Virus record (IMG/VR): IMGVR_UViG_3300020215_000094
Span: 1-39,750 of that record
DNA length: 39,750 nucleotides
Strand: one strand, 5' to 3'
DNA from: a virus
Made by a program: the position numbers and the translations under genes
Shown here: positions 28,502 through 36,151 of the stretch, one piece after another
How positions within the stretch are numbered: position 1 is the stretch's first letter
Layout: every line of letters starts with the position of its first letter
Notes under the pieces: model-generated
Seen by the model: the letters and a program-made list of their open reading frames with translations, nothing else
What the model was told of the DNA's origin: nothing
Databases searched by the model: none

Positions 28502-30633
28502 TGGACCTCTCGAAGCTTTCAAGGCGGGACCTTGAGGCTATCGCCGCCGGGCCGGCGCCGCAGCAGCAGGCGGCCATGCCGGACCTCGCGAAGCTCTCGC
28601 CCGAGGATCTCAAGGCCATCGCCGCGGGACCATCGGACCCGGGGCTTGTCGAGCAGGCATCGACCAAGGCCCTCGCCGCTGGCCAGACTGTCGGCTCCTA
28701 CGCCAAAGGCGCCGCCGGTTGGATCGGCAGCGCCGTCGACCGCCTCACGGGCGCTCCGGTGAGGGCTGGTATCGACGAGGCCATGGCCCCCGGCGCGCCG
28801 TTCGAGGGTCTGGCGGGCGCTGCCCGCCGCGTCGCCAGCCGCGTCGGCCGCCAATACCTCGAGCCAGCCGAGACCGCGCCCACCGGCAAGGAGATCGCTG
28901 CCAAGGCGGGCTTCTCTACCGAGGCTAACCTGCTCGCTCCCTTTAAAGACGTCACCGGCGCCAACGTGAAGGCCTCGCCCGCGGGCGTCGCTGGCTTCGG
29001 GATCGACGTCGCCGCGGACCCGACGAACCTCATCCCGGGGCGGACCTTGGCGGGCGCCGGCGCGAAGGTGGGCGTCGTCGGCGTCGGCATGGCGGCAAAG
29101 GGGACGGCGAAGGCCGTCGACGCGGCGACCGGCATGAAAGCGGCGTCGCGGCTTGTTGGCGCCACGGGCGACGTGAAAAAGGCGGCCTCCGAGACCTTTC
29201 AGGCCGTCTTCAACCCGAAGCAGGCCCTGGACTTCGGCGAGATGGTGGCGATCGCCCAGCGAAACGGCATCGACCCGCGTCTTCTCCCGGAGGCGGTGGA
29301 GTTCGGCCCGGATTCGATCGTCTCGCGGGTGGGTAGAGCACGCGCCGAAGGACCCCTGGGGCAGCCTCACATCGAAAAGTTCCGTGCGGGCCAGGAATCC
29401 GTGAGAAAGGCTACCGAAGCCAAGATCGGCCAGATCGCGGGCGGCCCGCCGCTTACTCGCCAGGACGCCGGCTCCCTCATCCGCCGGGCCTACGATGAGC
29501 GCGTCTCGGAGTTCCTCGGGCAATTTGAGGACACCTACTCCAAAGTCGGCCAGCGGCACCCGGGCCTCCAGATGCCCTATGAGATCCAAAGCCGCTTGGC
29601 CGACACGCTGAACGACGTCGAGGCCTTCGCCCAGCGGCGCCTTTCGCACGGCATCACGGGCGAACAGCAAAGCCAGGCCCGAAGCCTCATGAACGCCTCG
29701 CGGGCCCTCCAGAACGCGAACGGGAGCTATCAGGGGACGCTCGAGGTTCTACGGAATTTAGGCGACGCGGCCTATAAGTCGAAGACGGCCCTCAGCCTCG
29801 ACCCGCCGGACGTGAAGCGCCTGCGCGAGCTCTACGGCAAGGTGTCCGACGCCTTGGTCGACACGGTCGCCGCCACCGAAGGCCCAGAAGTCGCCAAGGC
29901 CCTTCGTGCCAACAACCAGCAGATGTCGCAGTTCTTCGGCGACAAGTCGGTCCTCGATGGCATCGTCGGCAACAAGATGCTGTCCGACGAGCGGGTCTTC
30001 GACGCCGTGATCACGTCGGGCGACTCGAAAAAGATCGCCGCACTCAGGTCGATCTTGGGGCCTGAGGAGCTTCAGCGTCTCAAGGGCAGCTTTCTCGACT
30101 CGCTCTTGGCGCCGGACCTCAACGGTGAGTGGAGCTTCCCAAGGCTCGAGTCGGCGCTCAAGAGCCCGAGGGGGCGCCAGGTTCTTGAGAACCTCTTCGA
30201 GCCCGCCGAGGTGAAAGAGATCGTCGACCTCGTGCGCCTTGGCGACCGCTTCGGCGACTGGAAGCTTTCGAGCTCGGGCTCAAGCGCCGGTCTCGTGCTG
30301 TCCAATATGAAAGAGGGGACCAAAGGCGCCTTCATCACCGACTCCTTCCTGCGCCGCGCCATGGAACGCGCGCGCTCTCGCCCAGGGGCCATCATCCCCG
30401 ACGCGAAGATCAAAGGGTCCGAGACCATGAGCGGGCTCGCCGACGAGTTCGGCCCGCCCACCGGCAAGGCCCCTAGGAAAGGCGGCCCCGTGTCCAGCGC
30501 TCTGCCCGAAGCCTTCCGCCGCGGCCCCGTCGAATGGCGGAGCAAGGCGACCCAGGTCTACTCGACCCAAGATACCGACGAGAACAACGCGCGCCGCGAG
30601 GCCATCCGCCGCAAGCTCCAGGGAGGGAGATAA
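28501..30633 (+). CDS. Large ejection protein, 710 aa, with duplicated N-terminal motif
   Basis: GTG 28501 overlaps the previous stop TAG by one base. Residues 3-18 (LSKLSRRDLEAIAAGP) and 29-44 (LAKLSPEDLKAIAAGP) are near repeats of a D-L-x-x-L-S-x-x-D-L-x-A motif that I associate with the N-terminus of P22 gp16-like and related ejection proteins. A glycine/alanine-rich amphipathic region follows (about 60-160, for example AGIDEAMAPGAPFEGLAGAA), then a long helical body. No lysozyme or peptidase motif was seen. It is probably ejected with DNA across the envelope. Confidence 0.65.
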   Translation: MDLSKLSRRDLEAIAAGPAPQQQAAMPDLAKLSPEDLKAIAAGPSDPGLVEQASTKALAAGQTVGSYAKGAAGWIGSAVDRLTGAPVRAGIDEAMAPGAPFEGLAGAARRVASRVGRQYLEPAETAPTGKEIAAKAGFSTEANLLAPFKDVTGANVKASPAGVAGFGIDVAADPTNLIPGRTLAGAGAKVGVVGVGMAAKGTAKAVDAATGMKAASRLVGATGDVKKAASETFQAVFNPKQALDFGEMVAIAQRNGIDPRLLPEAVEFGPDSIVSRVGRARAEGPLGQPHIEKFRAGQESVRKATEAKIGQIAGGPPLTRQDAGSLIRRAYDERVSEFLGQFEDTYSKVGQRHPGLQMPYEIQSRLADTLNDVEAFAQRRLSHGITGEQQSQARSLMNASRALQNANGSYQGTLEVLRNLGDAAYKSKTALSLDPPDVKRLRELYGKVSDALVDTVAATEGPEVAKALRANNQQMSQFFGDKSVLDGIVGNKMLSDERVFDAVITSGDSKKIAALRSILGPEELQRLKGSFLDSLLAPDLNGEWSFPRLESALKSPRGRQVLENLFEPAEVKEIVDLVRLGDRFGDWKLSSSGSSAGLVLSNMKEGTKGAFITDSFLRRAMERARSRPGAIIPDAKIKGSETMSGLADEFGPPTGKAPRKGGPVSSALPEAFRRGPVEWRSKATQVYSTQDTDENNARREAIRRKLQGGR

Positions 30634-30635
30634 CC

Positions 30636-31526
30636 ATGCCCGCGCCTTCGTACACCTACACGCTCACCAACGGCACGACGGCCGACGCGAGCCAGGTTCA
30701 GCAGAACTTTACCGACATCCTGAACGGCGTCTCGGACGGCACGAAAGACTTGTCCATCAGCGCTCTGACGGTCGCTGGCACGGCGACGCTGAACGGCAAC
30801 GTCAACCTGGGCAACGCCTCGGGCGACGACCTGACGATCACGGCGTCGCTGGCGTCGACAATCCCCATCAAGACGACGGCGAGCTATGACATCGGTTCGT
30901 CGACCTTGGGCCTCCGGGCGCTCTACTTCGGGGCCAACAGCCAGACGGTGAACATCAAGGGCTCGTCCTCGATGTCGGCGACGTGGACCTTGACGCTGCC
31001 GGTGTCGGCGGGGACGGCCAACTACCTGCTCACGACGAACGGCTCCGGCGTCACGTCGTGGACCGCTCACAGCGATAGCGCCTTCAACGCCACGTCCTCG
31101 GCCGCCGGCAACGTCAGCTACTACGCCGACGCGCAGACGTGGACCCCGGTCATGACGGGCTCAGGCGGCGCGCCGACGAACACCTACACGACGCAGACCG
31201 GTTACTACGCCCGTATCGGCAAGGTCGTCTTCATCTGGGGCATGGTCGCTTGGAGCGACAGCTCCGGCGGCTCCGGCAACCTCAGGATCACGGGCCTGCC
31301 GTTCGCGGCGGCGCAGCGCGCTCGGATCCTGCTGCATCCGTCGAACATCAGCCAGTCAGGCATCACGAGCACCGGCTGGTTCAACGGCGAGGTCGATACG
31401 AGCACGAGCTACATCGCCATCGAGCATGGCCAGGAGGGAGGGACGGTCGCGAGCACGGCGCTCGGCGACAACAACGGCGCCGTGGCGCGCTCCATCCAGT
31501 TCTCCGGCGTCTACTTCACCTCGTGA
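30636..31526 (+). CDS. Tail fibre/spike-like protein, 296 aa
   Basis: ATG 30636 lies 6-7 bases after GGGAGGGAG; the longer frame is the shadow of the previous gene. The N-terminus (YTYTLTNGTTADASQVQQNF) is the common start of virion-attached fibre proteins, followed by parallel-beta segments (LTVAGTATLNGNVNLGNASG) and a C-terminal receptor-type domain with GYYARIGKVVFIWGMVAW. It is rich in Ser/Thr/Gly, hence also a possible glycosylation target. It ends the virion module. Confidence 0.7.
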   Translation: MPAPSYTYTLTNGTTADASQVQQNFTDILNGVSDGTKDLSISALTVAGTATLNGNVNLGNASGDDLTITASLASTIPIKTTASYDIGSSTLGLRALYFGANSQTVNIKGSSSMSATWTLTLPVSAGTANYLLTTNGSGVTSWTAHSDSAFNATSSAAGNVSYYADAQTWTPVMTGSGGAPTNTYTTQTGYYARIGKVVFIWGMVAWSDSSGGSGNLRITGLPFAAAQRARILLHPSNISQSGITSTGWFNGEVDTSTSYIAIEHGQEGGTVASTALGDNNGAVARSIQFSGVYFTS

Positions 31527-31532
31527 CCATTG

Positions 31533-31549
31533 CCTCGGGCTCCGAGGCC
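31533..31549. terminator. Hairpin after tail fibre gene
   Basis: GCCTCGG-GCT-CCGAGGC is a perfect 7-bp stem with a 3-base loop, 7 bases after the fibre stop. The downstream T content is low, so it may act as a partial terminator or mRNA end-protection structure between virion and sugar genes. Confidence 0.45.
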
Positions 31550-31562
31550 TGCTACCTTGCCC

Positions 31563-31579
31563 GATAAATCAGATTTATC
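31563..31579. promoter_or_regulatory. AT-rich palindrome GATAAATC-A-GATTTATC
   Basis: A perfect 8+1+8 inverted repeat in a GC-rich genome, in the 71-base gap between the fibre gene and the start of the sugar cassette. This could be an operator or part of a promoter for the cassette. No clear -35/-10 pair accompanies it. Confidence 0.45.
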
Positions 31580-31597
31580 GCCGTCGGATTTCTATTG

Positions 31598-31876
31598 ATG
31601 GATTTGATCACCTGGGCTCTCGCCCTCGGCCTATTAACCGTCGTGCAGGCCGCAGGGTTCCTGGCCTGGCGTCTCCGAAGGGAGCGCCAGGCCTATAGCG
31701 CAGCGCTCGCCGCCCATGAAAAGCGCGCCGCCGAGCAGCTAGCCGCAGCCGAGAAGGCGCCGGCACCGACCCATGACGCCAAGCGCGTCTTGGCCGCCCT
31801 GGCGTCCTCGTCGGCCATCGTCCGCATCGACGTCCTCGATCCGGGGGACTTCTTCATCCGCTCACCACGGGGATAG
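31598..31876 (+). CDS. Small membrane protein opening the sugar cassette, 92 aa
   Basis: ATG 31598 (TTG 31595 in frame is less likely). An N-terminal membrane helix (LITWALALGLLTVVQAAGFL) is followed by a basic stop-transfer RLRRERQ and an Ala-rich helix, then a small beta segment (IVRIDVLDPGDFFIRSPRG). Ribosome site is weak. A similar one-helix membrane protein closes the cassette at 35836-36144, and they may be a pair. Function unknown. Confidence 0.5.
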   Translation: MDLITWALALGLLTVVQAAGFLAWRLRRERQAYSAALAAHEKRAAEQLAAAEKAPAPTHDAKRVLAALASSSAIVRIDVLDPGDFFIRSPRG

Positions 31877-31880
31877 CGGC

Positions 31881-32774
31881 ATGCGCTACGTCATCGTCGG
31901 CGGCACGGGGACCATGGGCAAAGCGCTCACCAAGGCGCTGCTCACCAAGAAGGACACCGAGCGCGTCCTCATCGTCTCGCGCGGCGAGCTAAAGCAAAAG
32001 GAGCTTAGGGACGCCAACCCCGGCGAGTACGCGCGTGGGCGCCTGCGCTTTGTGATCGGCGACGTGCGCGACAAAGACGCGATGTACGAGGCGATCGACC
32101 CGGGCGTCTCGGCCGTCTTTCTCTGCGCGGCTTTGAAGCACGTCGACGTCGCCGAGGACAACCCGCTCGAGGCGCTCAAGACCAACGCCCTGGGCGTCGC
32201 CAACGTCGCGGAAGCGGCGATGACGGCCGACGTCCCGCACGTCGTCTTCAGCTCGACCGACAAGGCCTGTCTCCCGGTCAACGCCTACGGGATGAGCAAG
32301 GCCTGGGCCGAGCGGTATCTGTGGGCCATGAACCGCCGGCAGGTCGCCACCCGCTTTGCCGTCTACCGCTGGGGGAACGTCCTGGGCTCGCGCGGCTCGG
32401 TGATCCACGACTTCATCCGAACGCTTGAAACCTCGCGCTCGGTCTCGGTCACCGACCCTCGGATGACGCGCTTTTGGCTCAAGATCGAGGAGGCCGTCGC
32501 CTTCATGCTCTCGACCTACCGCGACGCCGCCCCTGATCGGCCGATGATTCCCAAGATGCGGGCCTCGAGCGTCATGGAGCTGGCCGAGGCGACCGCCCGG
32601 CTCATGAAGATGACCGACTTCGAGGTCAAGGTGGTCGGCATCCGCAACGGCGAGAAGCTTCACGAGACCATCGAATCGACGCACGAGAAGTGCCTCAGGT
32701 CCGACACGGCCGAACGCTTCTCGAAAGAGGACCTTGAGGCCCTCATTGCTCCGCTCATCGAGGGCTGCGCGTGA
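31881..32774 (+). CDS. PseB/FlaA1-like UDP-sugar 4,6-dehydratase
   Basis: A 297-aa extended short-chain dehydrogenase. ATG 31881 has GGGGA 7 bases upstream. The NAD(P) motif is GGTGTMG (residues 7-13); then VSRGELKQKEL, RLRFVIGDVRDK, AALKHVDVAEDNPLEALKTN, FSSTDKA (Thr126-Asp127-Lys128) and YGMSK (Tyr136, Lys140), followed by RWGNVLGSRGSV. These are the hallmark blocks of inverting UDP-GlcNAc 4,6-dehydratases that start pseudaminic acid synthesis, including the Asp-Lys in place of the usual Asp-Glu catalytic pair. Expected product is a 4-keto-6-deoxy UDP-hexose. It is the first of five overlapping enzyme genes. Confidence 0.85.
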   Translation: MRYVIVGGTGTMGKALTKALLTKKDTERVLIVSRGELKQKELRDANPGEYARGRLRFVIGDVRDKDAMYEAIDPGVSAVFLCAALKHVDVAEDNPLEALKTNALGVANVAEAAMTADVPHVVFSSTDKACLPVNAYGMSKAWAERYLWAMNRRQVATRFAVYRWGNVLGSRGSVIHDFIRTLETSRSVSVTDPRMTRFWLKIEEAVAFMLSTYRDAAPDRPMIPKMRASSVMELAEATARLMKMTDFEVKVVGIRNGEKLHETIESTHEKCLRSDTAERFSKEDLEALIAPLIEGCA

Positions 32775-33394
32775 GAAAGGTCTGCCTCGTCGGTCACCGC
32801 GGCGGCATGGGTCGCCGCTATCAGGCGGTCCTCAAGCACCTCGGCTACCGGGTCGTCGGCCACGACTTGGCCGACGGCTACAAGCCCCTGCGCGTCCGTA
32901 TCGCCGAAGCCCAGGGATGCGACGGGGTACTCATCGCCACGCCGACCGACGCCCACATTGCGTCCATCCACGAGTACATGCGCGCCGGGCGCCCCATCCT
33001 CTGCGAGAAGCCCATCTCCCGCGACCCCTTTGCGCTGCGCGCGCTCTTAGACGACGTGCAGGCCCGAAAGGCGCCGCTCCAGATGGTCCGCCAGTACGAG
33101 AGGCTGGTGGAGGAGAAGGACGAGGGCCTCACCGAGTACGACTACTTTCGCTCAGGATCGGACGGCCTCCATTGGGACTGCATCTCGATCGTGTCGCTGG
33201 CCAAGGGGACGGTCCGGCTGGCAAGCGAGAGCCCCCTGTGGAAGTGCCAGATCAACGGCCGGCGTCTGTCGCTTGCCGACATGGACCGTGCCTACGTGGA
33301 GATGGTGGACGAATGGCTGAAGGCCCCGCGCGACGACTCCGGGCGGCTCATGGAGTGGCACCTGAAGGTCGCCCAGATGAAGGCCTCGGCGTGA
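32771..33394 (+). CDS. Short Gfo/Idh/MocA-type oxidoreductase-like protein
   Basis: Starts at GTG 32771 (GTGA overlap). The Rossmann part begins KVCLVGHRGGMGRRYQAVLK and contains VLIATPTDAHIASIHEYMRA followed by ILCEKPISRDP, the E-K-P motif of Gfo/Idh/MocA enzymes. At 207 residues it is well below the usual 320-380; much of the C-terminal alpha/beta oxidoreductase domain is missing or compressed. Relatives occur in legionaminic and bacillosamine-like clusters as sugar-nucleotide redox enzymes. Whether this short form is active is uncertain. Confidence 0.7.
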   Translation: MRKVCLVGHRGGMGRRYQAVLKHLGYRVVGHDLADGYKPLRVRIAEAQGCDGVLIATPTDAHIASIHEYMRAGRPILCEKPISRDPFALRALLDDVQARKAPLQMVRQYERLVEEKDEGLTEYDYFRSGSDGLHWDCISIVSLAKGTVRLASESPLWKCQINGRRLSLADMDRAYVEMVDEWLKAPRDDSGRLMEWHLKVAQMKASA

Positions 33395-34122
33395 AGACGG
33401 TACTCATCGGCATCCAGGCCCGGTCGACCTCGACGCGGCTGCCGAGAAAGGCGTTTGCCACGATCGGCGATCGGATGCTCCTAGACCACGTCTTGAAGGC
33501 CTGTAAGGACTCGGCCTTTTACCTCAACAACGCGCGCCGCCGGACCCAACTGGCCCGCGTGGCCCTGCTCGTGCCCGAGGGCGATCCGATCGCCGCGGCC
33601 TTTCGCGACCGCTGCTACATCGTCGAAGGCCCCGAGGACGACGTCCTGACGCGCTATGCTTACGCCGCCCAGGAGTTTAGCGCCCACTACGTGGTCCGAA
33701 TCACGGCCGACTGCCCCAAGATCCCGCCCTACGTGATCTCGGCCCACGTCGCTCGTGCCCTGGCACCCGGGACGCCGCTCGACTATCTGTCCAACGTCGA
33801 CGAGGACGCCCGCACGTCGCCCGACGGCCACGACTGCGAGGTCATCAGCCGGCGGCTTCTGGACCACGTCCACGCCGAGGCGAAGTCGGCCTTTGACAGA
33901 GAGCACGTGACGACCTTCATCCGCCGCGGCGTGAGAGAGAGGACGCTCTCTAGGGACTTTCGCTGCAAGGTGACGGTGGGCTTTACCGACGACTCGGCCA
34001 AAAAGCTCTCCGTCGACACCGAGGACGACCTAAGGCGCGTCAGAGAGGATGACGACCGCGTCGAGGCCAAGATCCGCCGGGGCCTTGAGATCTACGGCCC
34101 CGAGGGAGTCCTGCGCCTATGA
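33391..34122 (+). CDS. SpsF-type cytidylyltransferase (CMP-sugar synthetase-like)
   Basis: A 243-aa protein, GTG 33391 overlapping the previous stop. The N-terminal IGIQARSTSTRLPRKA (residues about 7-21) is the nucleotide-binding signature of the CMP-NeuAc/CMP-Kdo synthetase family, in its SpsF form. VVRITADCPKIPPYVI and DEDARTSPDGHDCEVI follow the family's metal- and sugar-binding pattern, and SVDTEDDLRRV is the conserved C-terminal block. It would activate the product of the NeuB-like synthase as CMP-sugar. SpsF proteins also serve spore-coat sugar pathways, so the acceptor is not certain. Confidence 0.82.
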   Translation: MKTVLIGIQARSTSTRLPRKAFATIGDRMLLDHVLKACKDSAFYLNNARRRTQLARVALLVPEGDPIAAAFRDRCYIVEGPEDDVLTRYAYAAQEFSAHYVVRITADCPKIPPYVISAHVARALAPGTPLDYLSNVDEDARTSPDGHDCEVISRRLLDHVHAEAKSAFDREHVTTFIRRGVRERTLSRDFRCKVTVGFTDDSAKKLSVDTEDDLRRVREDDDRVEAKIRRGLEIYGPEGVLRL

Positions 34123-35330
34123 TCGACTTCTCGGATCAGCGCCGCGCCAATCTCTCGATCGCGCAAGGGGCGCTCACCAACTCCAAGCGCCCTGAGATCT
34201 TCGTAAAGGGCGTCTACCCCACGCACGTCATCCGCGGCCAAGGCTGCTTTCTCTGGGACACGGCCGGCCGCAAGTACGTCGACTACATCTGCGGCCTGGG
34301 CTCGAACCTCATGGGCTACGCGCACGAGACCATTACGTCGGCCGTGATCTCGCAGATGGGCGCCGGCGCGACGCTCTCGCTCTCGACCGTGCTCGAGATG
34401 GAGGTGGCCGAGCGGATCAAGGGCCTCGTGCCCTTCATCGACGCCGTGAAGTTCCTGAAGACCGGCACCGAGGCCTGCATGGCGGCGATCAAGATTGCCC
34501 GGGCCAAGACAGGCAGAAGGCTAGTCTTATCAGATGGATACCATGGCTGGTCGGACCCCTTCGTCTCGCTCACGCCGCCCGCCGCCGGCGTCGTCCCCGA
34601 CTCTGAGTCGCTCTGCGTGGCCAAGCTCACCGACTTCTCGCAGATCACGCCGTCGGTGGCCGCGGTCATCGTCGAGCCCGTCGTCACCGACTGGTCGGCC
34701 GAGCGCCGCCGCTATCTTGAGCAGCTGCGCGCGGCCTGCGATCGGGCCGGCGCGCTCCTCATCTACGACGAGGTCATCACCGGCTGGCGCTGGCCGAGCT
34801 ACACGGTCGCGCAGGCCTGGGGCGTGACGCCGGATCTCATCTGCCTCGGCAAAGCCATCGGCGGGGGGCTGCCGCTCTCGGTCGTCGGCGGCAAGTACGC
34901 CGTGATGAATGGCTCTGAGTACTTCGTCTCGTCCACGTTCGCCGGCGACCAGGCGGCCCTGGCGGCGGCCAACTCGGTGATGGCTCTCTTGGGCGGCCGC
35001 TACTCGCTCTCGCGCCTTTGGGAGCAGGGGGCGGCGTTTCTCGAGCGCTTCAATCGCCTCTGGCCGGACGCCATCAAGATCGTCGGCTATCCCACCCGCG
35101 GCGCCTTCCAGGGGGACGCCGGCGTCAAGGCGCTGCTGTGGCAGGAGGCCTGCCGCGCGGGGATTCTGCTCGGGCCATCGTGGTTCTACTGCTTCCCGCA
35201 TATCGACGAGCAGGAGGCCGTCCTGGGGACCTTGGCGGACATCATGAAGCGCATCCGGGCCGGCCAGGTGGAACTGAAAGGCGAGCCGCCGCGCTCGCCG
35301 TTTGCCGCACAGGTGAGGGGGAAGGCGTGA
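34119..35330 (+). CDS. Class III PLP aminotransferase (GSA-like)
   Basis: A 403-aa enzyme starting at ATG 34119 (ATGA overlap). Visible landmarks are VIRGQGCFLWDTAGRKYVDY at the substrate entry, FLKTGTEACMAAIKIARAKT, Asp217 in YDEVITGW, and the PLP lysine Lys245 in CLGKAIGGGLPLSVVGG. It is closest in pattern to glutamate-1-semialdehyde aminomutase-type enzymes that also occur in sugar clusters with SpsF and NeuB. The usual pseudaminic pathway uses a DegT-type PseC aminotransferase, so here a class III enzyme would be the replacement. A role in haem synthesis is unlikely in this context. Confidence 0.85.
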   Translation: MIDFSDQRRANLSIAQGALTNSKRPEIFVKGVYPTHVIRGQGCFLWDTAGRKYVDYICGLGSNLMGYAHETITSAVISQMGAGATLSLSTVLEMEVAERIKGLVPFIDAVKFLKTGTEACMAAIKIARAKTGRRLVLSDGYHGWSDPFVSLTPPAAGVVPDSESLCVAKLTDFSQITPSVAAVIVEPVVTDWSAERRRYLEQLRAACDRAGALLIYDEVITGWRWPSYTVAQAWGVTPDLICLGKAIGGGLPLSVVGGKYAVMNGSEYFVSSTFAGDQAALAAANSVMALLGGRYSLSRLWEQGAAFLERFNRLWPDAIKIVGYPTRGAFQGDAGVKALLWQEACRAGILLGPSWFYCFPHIDEQEAVLGTLADIMKRIRAGQVELKGEPPRSPFAAQVRGKA

Positions 35331-36097
35331 ACGTGACCTTGGAGCTCGGGCCACTCGATAGCTCGGACATCGAGCAGATCCGCCGCTGGCGGAACGACCC
35401 GCGGATCTGGCGCTGGACTCGGCAGAGCTGCTTCATCTCAGACGTCGCCCAGCGCGATTGGTTCGACCGCATGTCCAAGTGCAACCAGACGCGCATGTTC
35501 CGGATCAACCTGCGGATCGACGACCGCCCAGCTGAAGCCGTCGGCGTCTGCGGCCTAACCAACATCGACTGGGGAAACCGGCGGACCGAGCTGTCGCTCT
35601 ACATCGCGCCCGAGCACCATCGCAAAGGCTTTGGCCGCAGGGCCTGCGATCTGCTCCTCATGCACGCCTTCGTGAACCTCAACCTCAGGCTCGTCTGGGC
35701 TGAGAGCTTCGACGGGAATCCTGCGATCAAGATGTTCGAGAGCCTGGGGTTTGTTCGCGAGGGCACCCGGCGTGACTTCTACTGGAAGGACGGCAGATAT
35801 TGGAACGCCCACCTTCTTTCGATCAAGGTAGACGAATGGATTACCTCGAAATCGCCCACCTCGCCATCAGCCTCGCCATCCTCGTCCTCATCGCCCTCGG
35901 CTTCCGTAGCTCCCTTGGATGCAGCCGTCAGCACGCCCCAGAAGATCGCGACCGCCATGAGGCGCCCGCGCGGCAGGCCCCGGAGGCTAGGCCAACCCCT
36001 CCCCCCGGCAGCGCCTACGCCGGCCCCCCTAGAGCCGCTAGCGGAAGCGGCAAGCGACGCCCCATCGCCATCGACGACGCCCGGGCTTACCGGCTAG
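35327..36097 (+). CDS. PseH-like GNAT acetyltransferase with unusual tail
   Basis: GTG 35327 overlaps the aminotransferase stop. Residues 1-175 are a GNAT: ELGPLDSSDIEQIRRWRNDP, the acetyl-CoA loop HHRKGFGRRA (97-106), NPAIKMFESLGFVREGTRRD and the family end W-K-D-G-R-Y-W-N. This is the PseH type, which acetylates the 4-amino group of UDP-4-amino-sugars. The frame continues for about 86 Ser/Pro/Ala-rich residues simply because no stop occurs; that part coincides with the better-supported membrane gene 35836-36144 in another frame. The tail may be translated but is probably not folded. Confidence 0.8.
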   Translation: MNVTLELGPLDSSDIEQIRRWRNDPRIWRWTRQSCFISDVAQRDWFDRMSKCNQTRMFRINLRIDDRPAEAVGVCGLTNIDWGNRRTELSLYIAPEHHRKGFGRRACDLLLMHAFVNLNLRLVWAESFDGNPAIKMFESLGFVREGTRRDFYWKDGRYWNAHLLSIKVDEWITSKSPTSPSASPSSSSSPSASVAPLDAAVSTPQKIATAMRRPRGRPRRLGQPLPPAAPTPAPLEPLAEAASDAPSPSTTPGLTG

Positions 36098-36144
36098 AGC
36101 GGCGCCGCGAGCGTGAGGCGGCCGACGACGATGGTATAATCTAG
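35836..36144 (+). CDS. Small membrane protein closing the sugar cassette, 102 aa
   Basis: ATG 35836 follows AAGGTAG by 5 bases, which is why this frame is called although it lies inside the tail of the acetyltransferase frame. An N-terminal membrane helix (YLEIAHLAISLAILVLIALG) is followed by a Pro/Ala-rich linker and a basic-acidic C-terminus (AYRLERRREREAADDDGII). It might belong to lysis (spanin-like, but without lipobox) or to the cassette. Its last codons contain an extended -10 promoter. Confidence 0.6.
   Translation: MDYLEIAHLAISLAILVLIALGFRSSLGCSRQHAPEDRDRHEAPARQAPEARPTPPPGSAYAGPPRAASGSGKRRPIAIDDARAYRLERRREREAADDDGII
36132..36140 (+). promoter_or_regulatory. Extended -10 promoter TGGTATAAT
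   Basis: A consensus TATAAT (36135-36140) preceded by TGG forms an extended -10, placed in the last codons of the membrane gene. No strong -35 is visible. Start of transcription would be near 36147, just before the structured element at 36152-36221. Confidence 0.55.
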
Positions 36145-36151
36145 GGCAGAC

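Noticed and set aside
34119-35330. Haem biosynthesis role (HemL) for the class III aminotransferase
   Set aside because: It is translationally coupled to sugar-nucleotide genes on both sides; related GSA-like enzymes occur in sugar clusters, and no other haem gene is present.
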